A stretch of 64,000 bases of DNA from Candidatus Phytoplasma pruni (GTDB taxonomy: Bacteria; Bacillota_I; Bacilli_A; Acholeplasmatales; Acholeplasmataceae), in assembly GCF_001277135.1 (NCBI RefSeq), contig NZ_LHCF01000002.1, forward strand, positions 1 to 64,000. Reading direction: 5' to 3'. Below are positions 19,801-29,017 of the stretch, piece by piece. The position numbers were made by a program, and so were the translations under genes. Positions within the stretch are counted from its first letter, which is position 1; each line of letters starts with the position of its first letter. The notes under the pieces are model-generated. The model was not told where the DNA came from. It worked only from the letters and a program-made list of their open reading frames with translations, and searched no databases.

Positions 19801-20547
19801 AGGCACTTTTTCCCCTTGATGTAATTTTGAATAAAGTTCCACAATAGCGTCACTAGAATTAGATTCTTCGTCTTTTTGAAAACTTAAATCCAATAATTCA
19901 TTTTTTCCAAAAACATTTTCAATTTCTTCTCTCGAATTAAATCCTAAAGTATGAATGAATTTAGTTAAAGGTATTTTTTTAGAACGATCTAATTTAGCAT
20001 ATAAAAAATCTTTATTGCTTTGTTCGAATTCTATCCAAGCTCCCCTAGTAGGGATGATTTGACCTAAAAAAAGCATTTTATTCGTTTTATTGTCGAATTT
20101 TTTAGAAAAATAAGCCCCAGAAGAACGAATGATTTGTGCCACAACAACTCTTTCAGTCCCATTGATAACAAAAGTTCCTGAAGGAGTGATTAAAGGCAAA
20201 TCAGCCATTAATATATGTGATCTTTTCACTTCTTTAGTTAAAACATTTTCTAATTTAACGTGGACAAACAATTCAGATGAATAAGTAAAATCTCTGTTTT
20301 TAGATTCTTTAATATCAAATTTCGGCTTTTCTAAAAAAAAATCTTCAAAATGTAATTTTAAATCACCATTATAACTTTCAATGGGAAAAATATCTTCTAA
20401 AGCCGATCTAATGCCTGATTCTAAGAATTTTTTAAACGAATTCTTTTGAATTTCTATTAAATTGGGCAAGGGAAAGTCATATTTCATTTTCGAATAGTTG
20501 CGTCGTTCTACTTTATTACCATATTTAACGTTGCGATATCTGCTCAT
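16821..20547 (-). CDS. rpoB: RNA polymerase beta subunit, frame interrupted once
   Basis: The N-terminal 420 residues (20547-19285) and the C-terminal 804 residues (19235-16821) are two frames of one gene. The frame breaks at adjacent A5/T5 runs (19287-19297). Removing one base joins EKKKTTLK to VFNEVLEVYFLDDKENKTF and gives a normal 1241-residue beta. The rifampicin region (plus strand about 18840-18960) is clear, with substitutions at positions equivalent to E. coli 513, 518, 522 and 526. The C-terminal segment with [20 protein letters not shown] is intact. It overlaps rpoC by 4 bases. Since beta is essential, the break is probably a sequencing error. Confidence 0.95.
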
Positions 20548-20653
20548 TTTTTACTCCAATGCATCATTTATTCATTTGTCGAAAGAAAATAGATAAAATC
20601 AAGTCTTTAAAATAACCTTTTTATATGATAAAAAATATAAGTCAAAAGACAAT

Positions 20654-20685
20654 AAAAAACCTAAGATTTTTTCCTCAGGTTTTTT
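20654..20685 (-). terminator. terminator or attenuator between rplL and rpoB
   Basis: AAAAAACCT and AGGTTTTTT form a 9-bp stem (a few more pairs are possible inside) and are followed by a T run on the minus strand. In many bacteria a partial terminator at this place lowers rpoBC output relative to rplJL. The strength here is unknown. Confidence 0.65.
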
Positions 20686-20709
20686 ACTAATAATATTTTT
20701 TAACGAATA

Positions 20710-21087
20710 TTATTTTAATTCTACTTTAGCGCCTAAAGCTTCTAATTTAGTTTTAATTTTTTCCGCTTCGTCTTTGCTAACATTTTTTTTAACAGTAGCA
20801 TCAGGTGTTTCAGTTAAATTTTTAGCATCTACTAATCCTAAACCTGTAATTTCACGGATCATTTTAATAACATTTATTTTGCTAGAACCAAAGTTTTTCA
20901 AAATAACTCGGAATTCTGTTTGTTCTTCAACTACAGCAGCTGAGTCAGCGCCGTTACCGGCTAAAGCTAATGAAGCAGAAGGATCAATTCCGAACTCTTC
21001 TTTTAATCCATCTACTAATATTTTAATTTCTAATAAAGACATCCTTTTTAAAGATTCAATAAAAACCTCTTTAGTTAATTTAGTCAT
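20710..21087 (-). CDS. rplL: 50S ribosomal protein L7/L12
   Basis: L7/L12, 125 residues, forms the stalk that recruits translation GTPases. The N-terminal dimerisation helix is followed by an Ala-rich hinge and the C-terminal domain EFRVILKNFGSSKINVIKMI and GLGLVDAKNLTE. It lies directly after rplJ (47-base gap), as usual. Length and motifs are normal. Confidence 0.97.
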   Translation of the reverse strand: MTKLTKEVFIESLKRMSLLEIKILVDGLKEEFGIDPSASLALAGNGADSAAVVEEQTEFRVILKNFGSSKINVIKMIREITGLGLVDAKNLTETPDATVKKNVSKDEAEKIKTKLEALGAKVELK

Positions 21088-21134
21088 TTGTTTGATTCCT
21101 CTCTTTTGTTATCATTTTAACAATTTTATATTTA

Positions 21135-21619
21135 TTATTCTTTTTTAGATAAAATATCTAATCCGACGGATAATTCTTTTAAAGGCATTAACATGCCTGA
21201 AGCTAACATAGTTAACAATACTTCTCTTGAAGGCAAAGTAGCTAACTCATGCATCATTTCAACTGAATATATTTTATTTTCAACAAGTCCAGAAGAAATT
21301 TTAACAAATTTATTTGTTTTAGAAAAATCATATAAAACCTTTAACGGTGAAATTAAGTCATCTTCGCTAAATAATAAAGCTTTTGAGTTTTTAAAATCAG
21401 CTAAATCTTGATGATCAACAGAAACAAAAGCTCTTTTAATGATGTTATTAGAATATAATTTGATATTGCTGCCAAATTCTCTTAATTGTACTCTTAATTG
21501 AGTAAAATCACTCACTTTAAGACCTTTATATTCAAATAAAACCACTAATTTAGATTTGTTTATTTTTCCGTTAAAGTGTTAACGTTTTTTATTTTCTTTT
21601 CAATAACAGATCTTAACAT
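21135..21619 (-). CDS. rplJ: 50S ribosomal protein L10, frame interrupted once
   Basis: L10 anchors the L7/L12 stalk. The 136 residues from 21545 start with GTG inside the L10 consensus (VLFEYKGLKVSDFTQLR). The missing N-terminus is present in another frame: from the ATG at 21619, MLRSVIEKKIKNVNTLTEK, then TAA. Adding one A to the five-A run (plus strand T5 at 21563-21567) joins it to INKSKLVVLFEYKG and gives a normal L10 of about 161 residues. This is the second ribosomal-protein frameshift in the window. Confidence 0.92.
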
Positions 21620-21688
21620 ATTTTTTTATCACTTTCTATTTATTTGTATATATCGCACACTACAAATATTTTTTCAAAAAAGTTTTTT

Positions 21689-22378
21689 TTAACTCATTAA
21701 AGTATGATCAACTCTAACACCAGGAGCCATTGTAGAAGAAAGAGTCATGGATTTGATAAAATTACCTTTTACTGTTTTAGGTCGCGCAGAAGCTATATGT
21801 TTGTATAAAAACTGAGCGTTTTCAAATAATTGTTCTTTACTGAAAGAAGTTTTTCCTAAAATAGTGTGTAAATTACCATTTTGATCAACTCTATATTCTA
21901 TTCTCCCTTTTTTAATATCTTTAATTAAAGGAGCTAAGTTGTCTGTAACTGTTCCTAATTTAGGGTTAGGCATTAAACCTTTAGGACCTAAAACACGTCC
22001 TAATTTGGACACACTTGGCATCATTTCAGGAGTAGCGATTAAAACATCAAAATCTAACCAATTTTTAGTGATTTTATTCACTAATTCTTGGTCTCCTACT
22101 ACATCAGCACCAGCTTCTTCAGCTTCTTTAACTTTCATCCCTTTAGCTAGAACAGCTACTTTTAGCTTTTTACCGCTACCATGAGGTAACACTAAAGCGC
22201 CACGAATATTTTGTTCTGCTTTTTTAGGATCAAGATTTAAAGAAAAAATACATTCAACAGTGGCATTAAATTTAACTAATTGAGTTTGTTGAACTAAATC
22301 AACTGCTTGCGAAACTGAATAAGATTTTTTAGAATCTATCATTTGACGCATAGCTAAATATTTCTTACTTCTTTTCAT
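21689..22378 (-). CDS. rplA: 50S ribosomal protein L1
   Basis: L1, 229 residues, binds the L1 stalk of 23S rRNA. It has the motif GRVLGPKGLMPNPKLGTV and the ending SSTMAPGVRVDHT. It lies between rplK and rplJ in the standard order. In many bacteria L1 also represses its own operon; no obvious L1-binding mimic was found in the short gaps here. Confidence 0.98.
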   Translation of the reverse strand: MKRSKKYLAMRQMIDSKKSYSVSQAVDLVQQTQLVKFNATVECIFSLNLDPKKAEQNIRGALVLPHGSGKKLKVAVLAKGMKVKEAEEAGADVVGDQELVNKITKNWLDFDVLIATPEMMPSVSKLGRVLGPKGLMPNPKLGTVTDNLAPLIKDIKKGRIEYRVDQNGNLHTILGKTSFSKEQLFENAQFLYKHIASARPKTVKGNFIKSMTLSSTMAPGVRVDHTLMS

Positions 22379-22474
22379 ATTTAAAAAAACCTATTTAAAA
22401 TTTAAAACCTTTCTAGGACGTTATTCAAAATAAAATCATTAAAAATATTTATTTCCACTAATAAAGGAAATAAA

Positions 22475-22901
22475 TTATTTTTCAACTACAATACCCATAT
22501 TAAGTGCAGTACCTTCTATTATTTTACAAGCACTATCAACTGTATAAGCATTTAAATCAGACATTTTTAATTTAGCGATTTCTTCTATTTGTTCATATTT
22601 AATGGTTGCTAATTTACTTTTGCTAGCGTTAGCAGAGCCTTTTTGGATATTAGCAGCTTTTTTTCAAAAGATCACTAGCTGGCGGAGTTTTAGTAACAAA
22701 AGTAAAACTTCTATCATCGTAAACAGAAATAATCACTGGAATAACAAAACCCATTTGATCTTTAGTTTCTTCGTTAAACTTGGAACAAAAAGACGGAATA
22801 TTTACTTGAGCCTGACCTAAAGCTGGACCTACTGGTGGAGCCGGATTAGCTTTCCCTGCAGGAATTTGAAGTTTTACAGTTTTTACAACTTTTTTAGCCA
22901 T
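22475..22901 (-). CDS. rplK: 50S ribosomal protein L11, frame interrupted once
   Basis: L11 binds the GTPase-associated centre and is needed for Rel activation. The frame from 22901 ([20 protein letters not shown] and onward) runs to [11 protein letters not shown] and stops. The rest, [20 protein letters not shown] and on to NMGIVVEK, follows in another frame to 22475. Removing one base from a seven-A run (plus strand T7 at 22658-22664) gives the normal 141 residues. GAGGT lies 9 bases before the ATG, which favours 22901 over the upstream ATG at 22910. Confidence 0.94.
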
Positions 22902-22988
22902 TTTATTCAAACCTCTTTTTTTATTAATTTGTATTATAAAAAAAATTATATATTTAAAAATTTAAGAAAATAAAATAATAACTGAGAT

Positions 22989-22997
22989 ATTATAACA
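22989..22997 (-). promoter_or_regulatory. extended -10 promoter upstream of rplK
   Basis: On the minus strand TGTTATAAT is a perfect extended -10, lying in the gap between nusG and rplK. There is no clear -35 at the usual distance. It may give rplKAJL a transcript apart from nusG. Confidence 0.45.
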
Positions 22998-23040
22998 TAT
23001 TTACAGCATTAAAAAAGACACTAATTCAAAAAAACAATCA

Positions 23041-23664
23041 TTAAAGGACTGCTTTAAAAGAATCAAAAGAAATTTCGATAGGTGTAGCTCTTCCGAATAG
23101 ATCAATTTCAACAATAATTTTATCTTGATTATGATCTACAAAAGATACTTTACCAATTTGACCAGCAAAAGAACCGTTAGTGATTTCTACCTGTTTACCG
23201 ATTAAATAATCGTAATTAGGCTTAGCGATGATCCCCATTTTTAATAAAATAGGTCTTATTTCGTTATCACTCAAAGGAACGGGTTTAGAACCGCCTCCTC
23301 TAATAGAACCTAAAAAACCAGTCACTTTCGGAATGTTTCTTACCACAAACCAAGAATGATCAGTCACAACCATTTTAACAAACACATAACCAGAATAGAT
23401 TTTTTTCTCTCTTGTTTGTTTAGTGCCGTCGGCTTTAGTTTTATAATAAGTTTCTTTTGGGCAAATAGCGTCTAAAATTAAACTGGAAATACCAACGCCG
23501 CTATCAGCAATTCTTAATAAATCTTCTTTAACAGAATTTTCATAACCTGAATAAGTTTGAATGATATACCATTTGGGTTCATTATCGTTGTTTTTTTTGC
23601 TATTTTGCTTTTCTTGCGTTTTATTAACAACTTTATCTATTTCTTTTTCTTTTGTATCTATCAT
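23041..23664 (-). CDS. nusG: transcription antitermination factor NusG
   Basis: NusG, about 207 residues from the ATG at 23664, couples RNA polymerase and the ribosome. After a charged, lysine-rich N-terminal stretch of about 28 residues, the NGN domain starts with KWYIIQTYSGYENSVKEDL. The C-terminal KOW segment is VEITNGSFAGQIGKVSFVD. An in-frame TTG two codons upstream is less likely because AGGG is placed properly for the ATG. It lies between secE and rplK, the universal order. Confidence 0.96.
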   Translation of the reverse strand: MIDTKEKEIDKVVNKTQEKQNSKKNNDNEPKWYIIQTYSGYENSVKEDLLRIADSGVGISSLILDAICPKETYYKTKADGTKQTREKKIYSGYVFVKMVVTDHSWFVVRNIPKVTGFLGSIRGGGSKPVPLSDNEIRPILLKMGIIAKPNYDYLIGKQVEITNGSFAGQIGKVSFVDHNQDKIIVEIDLFGRATPIEISFDSFKAVL

Positions 23665-23715
23665 ATTCAAACACCCTAAATTAATATAATTTATTTTCTA
23701 TTAAATCATTATATC

Positions 23716-24105
23716 TTATTTATTTTGAAAATACCCACTACATTTGGAAATATAATCTTTATAAAGCGTTTCAAAGTTTGTATTCATTGTTACTAAAATC
23801 AAGATAAAAATTAAAACCTGTATAATTTGGAAAAAAATTTGCTTACCTGTCGGTAGGCTAACCGTTTTCATACCTTTCATGGTGTTTTTCATCAAGACAA
23901 CAACACTTAATAAGAAAACCGCTAAAGCAGCGCCAAATAAGACTTTATATAATGATTTTTCTTGATCTTGTTTTATAAAATCGCCAAAAACGCCCATAAA
24001 CACCATAGTCAAAACGATCAAAAAAACATTGATCAAACCATATTCTTGTTTGATTATTTTAAACAAAGGATTTGCGTGTTTTGCTTCTTTATTTTTATAT
24101 GACAT
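23716..24105 (-). CDS. secE: preprotein translocase subunit SecE, long three-helix form
   Basis: This 129-residue membrane protein lies exactly where secE belongs (rpmG-secE-nusG). It has three predicted helices at about residues 24-45, 53-72 and 88-108. A positively charged amphipathic stretch (MKGMKTVSLPTGKQIFFQII) precedes the last helix, as in the conserved SecE core. Firmicutes SecE is normally about 60 residues with one helix; this length resembles E. coli SecE (127 residues, three helices). The call rests on position and topology more than on strong sequence identity. Confidence 0.75.
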   Translation of the reverse strand: MSYKNKEAKHANPLFKIIKQEYGLINVFLIVLTMVFMGVFGDFIKQDQEKSLYKVLFGAALAVFLLSVVVLMKNTMKGMKTVSLPTGKQIFFQIIQVLIFILILVTMNTNFETLYKDYISKCSGYFQNK

Positions 24106-24132
24106 AAAAACTCCTCTAATTTAATATTTGAT

Positions 24133-24276
24133 TTATCTAGATTCTTCATGTAAAACGTGTTGTTTACAGTGAGGACAATATTTCTTCAAAGTTAAACGAT
24201 TACTTCTATTATGATCATCAGTAGGATAATTACGATTTAAACATACAACACATATTAAAATATTTTTTTTAGTCAT
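24133..24276 (-). CDS. rpmG: 50S ribosomal protein L33, zinc-binding form
   Basis: This short gene encodes 47 residues starting [20 protein letters not shown] and ending HVLHEESR. Two CxxC pairs (Cys 9/12 and 34/37) make it the zinc-binding C+ form of L33. The segment [12 protein letters not shown] is the L33 signature. It lies 27 bases before secE, the usual partner. Confidence 0.93.
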   Translation of the reverse strand: MTKKNILICVVCLNRNYPTDDHNRSNRLTLKKYCPHCKQHVLHEESR

Positions 24277-24383
24277 TTTTCAGAATCCTTCTTTTTTTAA
24301 AGATAAAAAAATAAATTTAAGTAAATCAAAATATATCCTCTTTATTTTAACATATTTTTTGAAAATTAACGAAATATATTATT

Positions 24384-25082
24384 TTATTTCATTTGTAAAC
24401 CGAACATAATCACAGCCGCAGCTACACTAACGTTTAAAGAATTGATTTTCCCACTCATCGGAATCCGTACTAAGTAGTCACAATTTCTCTTCAACAAAGG
24501 TCTAACTCCGATACCTTCATTACCCAAAATAATAGCAAAAGATTCGTTTTGAGGGATTTCGTTAAACACTAATTCTGCTTTTATATCGGTTCCAATTACC
24601 TTAATACCGTGTTTTTGAAATTGTAAAATAGTGTGGTGTAAATTATTAACTAAAAAAATATTAACGTATTCGAAAGCTCCACTAGAGGTTTTAGCCACTA
24701 TTCCGTTTAAAAGAACTTGGTGTTTTTTACCTATAATAACGCCGTCAAAATTAGCAGCTTCCACGCTTCTTAAAATGGCTCCTAAATTGTGAGGATCATG
24801 TATTTCGTCTAAAATTAAAAATTTTTGTATTTTATCAGTCGATAAATAATCCGCTAAATTTTTATAAGTATAATCTTGGACTTCAGCAACAACTCCTTGG
24901 TGTTGAGTGTTTTGCGCTTTTTCGTTTAATTGGTGTTTATTTAACATCTCATATGTCAGATTATGGTTTTTTAAATGGTTTAAAAACGCTGTATCAGTCA
25001 TTTTTACATCAATGTATATCTTATAAATGGGTCGTTTAGCGTTAATGGTCTCTTTGATGATATTTTTTCCATAAATAATCAT
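24384..25082 (-). CDS. rlmB: 23S rRNA 2'-O-methyltransferase, RlmB/TrmH family
   Basis: This 232-residue SpoU-family methyltransferase has all three motifs: motif 1 around ILDEIHDPHNLGAILRSVEA, motif 2 ILGNEGIGVRP, and motif 3 IPMSGKINSLNVSVAAAV. The trefoil-knot SAM site is therefore intact. The N-terminus, MIIYGKNIIKETI, is a short substrate-binding domain. In Firmicutes, rlmB lies between cysS/mrnC and rpmG-secE, as here. RlmB modifies G2251 of 23S rRNA; substrate specificity is inferred from position. Confidence 0.88.
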   Translation of the reverse strand: MIIYGKNIIKETINAKRPIYKIYIDVKMTDTAFLNHLKNHNLTYEMLNKHQLNEKAQNTQHQGVVAEVQDYTYKNLADYLSTDKIQKFLILDEIHDPHNLGAILRSVEAANFDGVIIGKKHQVLLNGIVAKTSSGAFEYVNIFLVNNLHHTILQFQKHGIKVIGTDIKAELVFNEIPQNESFAIILGNEGIGVRPLLKRNCDYLVRIPMSGKINSLNVSVAAAVIMFGLQMK

Positions 25083-25119
25083 GATTTTAATTCTTTCCTT
25101 GAAATTACGTTGATAAGCA

Positions 25120-27540
25120 TTATTTATTAAACAATTCCTGCTTAAAAGCGGTTAATTGTTTAATAAATATCATGCCTAAAACAAAAATGATATTGATAAT
25201 AGCTAAAAGTATAAAAACCGTTAAATGGTTATATATTTTATCAGTAATATTGAACAATACTTTTTGGAATTCTCTTTTTCTAAAGAAAGTCCAATGTCCA
25301 AAGGTTAAAAAACCTACAATCATAGAGTGAAATAATAGTGTTTTCCATTTATTAAAAGGAAGACAGTTCTTAAATAACAAGAAACAGAACATAAAGGAAG
25401 TGATTAACATCAACAAAACTGAAACATGATCATGCCTTTTCGTCTGATCGCTCCATTTCACATGCAATAAGTAAATATAATTAAAAGCAATTAAAGAAGC
25501 AAAGAAAAAAGCGTTTTTTAAAATATTGTTTAAAAAATTTTTATTTAAAGGTTTATCGTTAGGTTCTAAAGATAAAAAGAAAGACGGGGTTCCGATGAAA
25601 AAGATATCAATTAAATTCCATTTTAAAGGATCAAAAGGGAAAATTATACCATCCATTGAAGAGTAATAATTGTGGAAAATAGTAATGACTGCTAATAAAA
25701 AAGATAAAATAGATTTTACTAAAAATAAAACTGAGTTTTTTTCTAAATTATTAATTACTCTTCTACCTTCAGAAACAACTTGCGGTAAAGAACTAAAATT
25801 AGAATCGATTAAAACTAAATTAGCTACATTTTGAGCTGCTTGACTACCGGAAGCCATAGCGATCGACATATCTGACTCTTTAAAAGCTAAAATATCATTA
25901 ACACCATCGCCAATCATCGCGACTTTTTTATTATCTTGTTTCAAAGTTTTAATTAGAATTTGTTTTTGTTCTGGCGTTACTCGCCCAAAAACGTCGTATT
26001 TATGAGCTATTTTAATTATTTCTTTTTCACTTAGACCAGCTAAACTGATAGCTTGTTTTTTGCTTTCAATAACGCCTATTCTTTGGGCGATATAAGAAAT
26101 AGTAGAAGGATTATCACCAGAAATAATTTTTATTTGAATCCCTAAATTTTTAAAATAAGTCACGGTATCAAAAGCATCTGCTTTAATTTTATCTTCTAAC
26201 ATAATTAAGAAAACAGCTTGATATTCAGTATTATGATCCATTTGTTCTATACTTTCACTAGTTTGAGCTAACAATAACACTCTATAACCCATTTTAGCGT
26301 GTTTTTCGACATCTTTTTCTATTTTAGCAAATTTTTTTTTGAAAATAATTTCTGGAGCTCCTAAAAGAAAAGTGCCTTCTTTCTCAAATTCTACGGCGCT
26401 ATATTTTCTTAAACTAGAGAAAAACTCAATCTTTTTGATTTTATGATTCCCTTTGAGAAAATAATCATTCTTTAAAAATTTATGATGTAGAGCTTTTTGC
26501 GTTGGGTTATCATCCGGAAAAGCGCTAATAATACTAGTCATTAAATCTTCAGAAACTTTTTTAGCTTCCGGATAAGAATAAACTTCTTTGACTTCCATAG
26601 TTCCATCAGTAATAGTGCCAGTTTTATCTAAACATAAAATATCTATTTGGGTTAACATCTCAATCCCGAATAAATCTTTCATATAAGCATTCTTTTTCGC
26701 TAAATTAACGAAACCAACCGCTAAGGACATGCTAGTCAATAAGAATAAACCTGAAGGCATCATTCCTATCATAAAACCACTTAAACCTAAAAGGAATTCT
26801 GATTTATTTTCAGTGCGAATGTTAGATTCGTAAGAAAAATAAAAGATAAAAGTAGTAGGGATTAATAAAATCATTATCACCATGACTAAATTAGCGAAAT
26901 TTTGCATTAAAGGGGTTTTGATGTTTTTATATTTTTTTGCTTCATGGGTTAATTTAGAAATATACATCTCATCACCCACAGCCGTAATTTCCGCACAAGC
27001 ACGTCCGGAAACAACATAACTACCAGAATATAAAAAATCGCCTTTACTTTTGAAAACCGTTTTAGATTCTCCTGTTAAAAAAGATTCATTTACTTCTAAA
27101 GTACCTTCAGCGATTTTAGCGTCTGCTACAATCTGAGCCCCTAATTCTAAAAATAAAAGGTCTTTAACTACTACTTCATTCATAGAAACCGATTTTAAAA
27201 CGCTATCGCGCACTACATGAGTATCATTAGACATTAACAAAGAAATCTTATCTAAAGTTCTTTTAGCCTTAATTTCTTGGACAATACCTAAAGATAAATT
27301 TAAAAAATTAACCAATAAAAACAATAATTGATCGTATCTTTTAATTGCCATAATAATAATAAACAGGATTAAAACTAATAAATTCAACAAAGTGAAAACA
27401 TTAGAAACAATAATATCTTTCACACTTTTACTGTTCTTATCTTTTTTAAGATTTTTTTTTCTTTCTTGTAGTTGTTTTTCTACTTCTACTTGCGGAAGTC
27501 CTGTAAGGTTAAAAAATTTGTTATCAGTTTTTTTATTCAT
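25120..27540 (-). CDS. cation-transporting P-type ATPase, CtpE-like
   Basis: This P-type ATPase has 806 residues when started at the ATG at 27540, which has a better-placed ribosome site than the ATG two codons upstream. Features (numbered from that upstream ATG): actuator TGES at 158-161, phosphorylation site DKTGT at 307-311, hinge MIGDGVND near 545, and about ten membrane helices. The M4 motif is PSG, not the PEG or CPC of SERCA or heavy-metal pumps, and together with the N-terminus it resembles the CtpE group (Ca2+ uptake in mycobacteria). The ion is not certain. It interrupts the conserved cysS-rlmB order. Confidence 0.85.
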   Translation of the reverse strand: MNKKTDNKFFNLTGLPQVEVEKQLQERKKNLKKDKNSKSVKDIIVSNVFTLLNLLVLILFIIIMAIKRYDQLLFLLVNFLNLSLGIVQEIKAKRTLDKISLLMSNDTHVVRDSVLKSVSMNEVVVKDLLFLELGAQIVADAKIAEGTLEVNESFLTGESKTVFKSKGDFLYSGSYVVSGRACAEITAVGDEMYISKLTHEAKKYKNIKTPLMQNFANLVMVIMILLIPTTFIFYFSYESNIRTENKSEFLLGLSGFMIGMMPSGLFLLTSMSLAVGFVNLAKKNAYMKDLFGIEMLTQIDILCLDKTGTITDGTMEVKEVYSYPEAKKVSEDLMTSIISAFPDDNPTQKALHHKFLKNDYFLKGNHKIKKIEFFSSLRKYSAVEFEKEGTFLLGAPEIIFKKKFAKIEKDVEKHAKMGYRVLLLAQTSESIEQMDHNTEYQAVFLIMLEDKIKADAFDTVTYFKNLGIQIKIISGDNPSTISYIAQRIGVIESKKQAISLAGLSEKEIIKIAHKYDVFGRVTPEQKQILIKTLKQDNKKVAMIGDGVNDILAFKESDMSIAMASGSQAAQNVANLVLIDSNFSSLPQVVSEGRRVINNLEKNSVLFLVKSILSFLLAVITIFHNYYSSMDGIIFPFDPLKWNLIDIFFIGTPSFFLSLEPNDKPLNKNFLNNILKNAFFFASLIAFNYIYLLHVKWSDQTKRHDHVSVLLMLITSFMFCFLLFKNCLPFNKWKTLLFHSMIVGFLTFGHWTFFRKREFQKVLFNITDKIYNHLTVFILLAIINIIFVLGMIFIKQLTAFKQELFNK

Positions 27541-27601
27541 AATCATAACCTACCATTTTTGATATCGACTTTATCATTTTTTTTAGGAAAAAGATGTTTT
27601 T

Positions 27602-28918
27602 TCAAATAAAACTTTTTTCTTCTAAAAGTTTTCTTAAAAGATCTGCTTTTTTAAAATCTTGATTTTGTCTCGCTTGAAGCCATTTTTGATAAAGAGTTAC
27701 ATCTTTGGGAGTAATATTTTTTAAAGGTAAAGAAATCCCTAAATGTTGAAACAAATATAATAAAGTGTTTTGTAATTCCGACATTTCGATCAAAACATGA
27801 GTTTTATTCAATTCTTTGATAATTTGATCTATGAGAGTGACCACATTAGGAGTATCAAAATCATTTTGCATCAACTGATGAAATTGTTGTAAATAAGCTA
27901 ATTTTTTATTAGAAGCCTTTGTATGATTCATTTTTAATTGAAAATTGTTTTTATTTAAAGCATGAACTATTTTATGATATTTAGTTTGTATAGGTAAAAG
28001 CAATTCATAACTAAAATTAATAGGTTGTAAGTAATGATGTGATAAAAAAAAGAATTTAATCACGTTAGCTTCAAAATCTTTTAACACATCTTTCGCTAAA
28101 ACAACGTTATTTAAGGATTTACTCATTTTTTGTTTTTGGTAATCCACCCGTCCTATATGAACGAAAAAATTAGTTAAAGGTTTTTTTTGACTAGCTACAA
28201 ACTGAGCTTGTTCGTTTTCATGATGAGGAAATTTCAAATCATTGCCACCACCGTGAATATCAATAGTGGTTTTAAAAATATCTTTAATCATGACAACACA
28301 TTCAGTATGCCAACCAGGTCGACCTAAAAACCAAGGACTTTCGTATTGAACGCCTGTTTCGGTTTTTTTCCATAAAATAAAATCTTCAACATTTTCTTTT
28401 TGAGGATCTAACTCTTTACGAGCGTTTTTTTTCAATTTAGTTAAATCTTGTTTACTTAAAATACCGTAATTATCAATTAAATTAACACGAAAATAAACGC
28501 CTGTTTCGGTTAGATAAGCATAACCTTTTTGCATTAAATCTTGGATAAAAGTGATAATAGACTTGATATAATTGCTTACCAAAGGAAATTTATCAATGGT
28601 ATCAATATCTAGTTTTTTTAATAAAGTAAAAAAAACTTGAATATAATGTTGAGCAATTTGAGCTTCTGTGGTATCGTTAGCTAAAGCAGTTTGAATGATT
28701 TTATCATCTATATCCGTAATATTAACGACTAATTTAACCTTAAAATCTAATAAAGTGAAATATCTTTTCATCATATCAAAAAAAATTAAAGGCTTGATAT
28801 TGCCGATATGAAGGTGATCATAAACAGTCGGACCACAAACATAAATATTAACTTCATTTTCAGTTAAAGGGATAAAATTTTCTTTTTTTTGAGTTAATGA
28901 ATTATAAATTTTCAACAT
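27602..28918 (-). CDS. cysS: cysteinyl-tRNA synthetase
   Basis: CysRS, 438 residues, class I. It has the HIGH-type motif HLHIGN near residue 36, the zinc ligands (Cys in YVCGPTVYD, GWHTEC, HHENE) and KMSKSL. Length is typical, with a short C-terminal anticodon domain. It lies downstream of gltX in the same direction, as in Firmicutes, but cysE is missing between them. Confidence 0.97.
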   Translation of the reverse strand: MLKIYNSLTQKKENFIPLTENEVNIYVCGPTVYDHLHIGNIKPLIFFDMMKRYFTLLDFKVKLVVNITDIDDKIIQTALANDTTEAQIAQHYIQVFFTLLKKLDIDTIDKFPLVSNYIKSIITFIQDLMQKGYAYLTETGVYFRVNLIDNYGILSKQDLTKLKKNARKELDPQKENVEDFILWKKTETGVQYESPWFLGRPGWHTECVVMIKDIFKTTIDIHGGGNDLKFPHHENEQAQFVASQKKPLTNFFVHIGRVDYQKQKMSKSLNNVVLAKDVLKDFEANVIKFFFLSHHYLQPINFSYELLLPIQTKYHKIVHALNKNNFQLKMNHTKASNKKLAYLQQFHQLMQNDFDTPNVVTLIDQIIKELNKTHVLIEMSELQNTLLYLFQHLGISLPLKNITPKDVTLYQKWLQARQNQDFKKADLLRKLLEEKSFI

Positions 28919-29017
28919 GATATTCCTTTTACTTTTTTAAAATAAGATATTTGTTAATTAATGATTGTTTTTTTTATCAGATAGTTTTTTTAACTTAATA
29001 AGTTAATTCTTTTCAAA

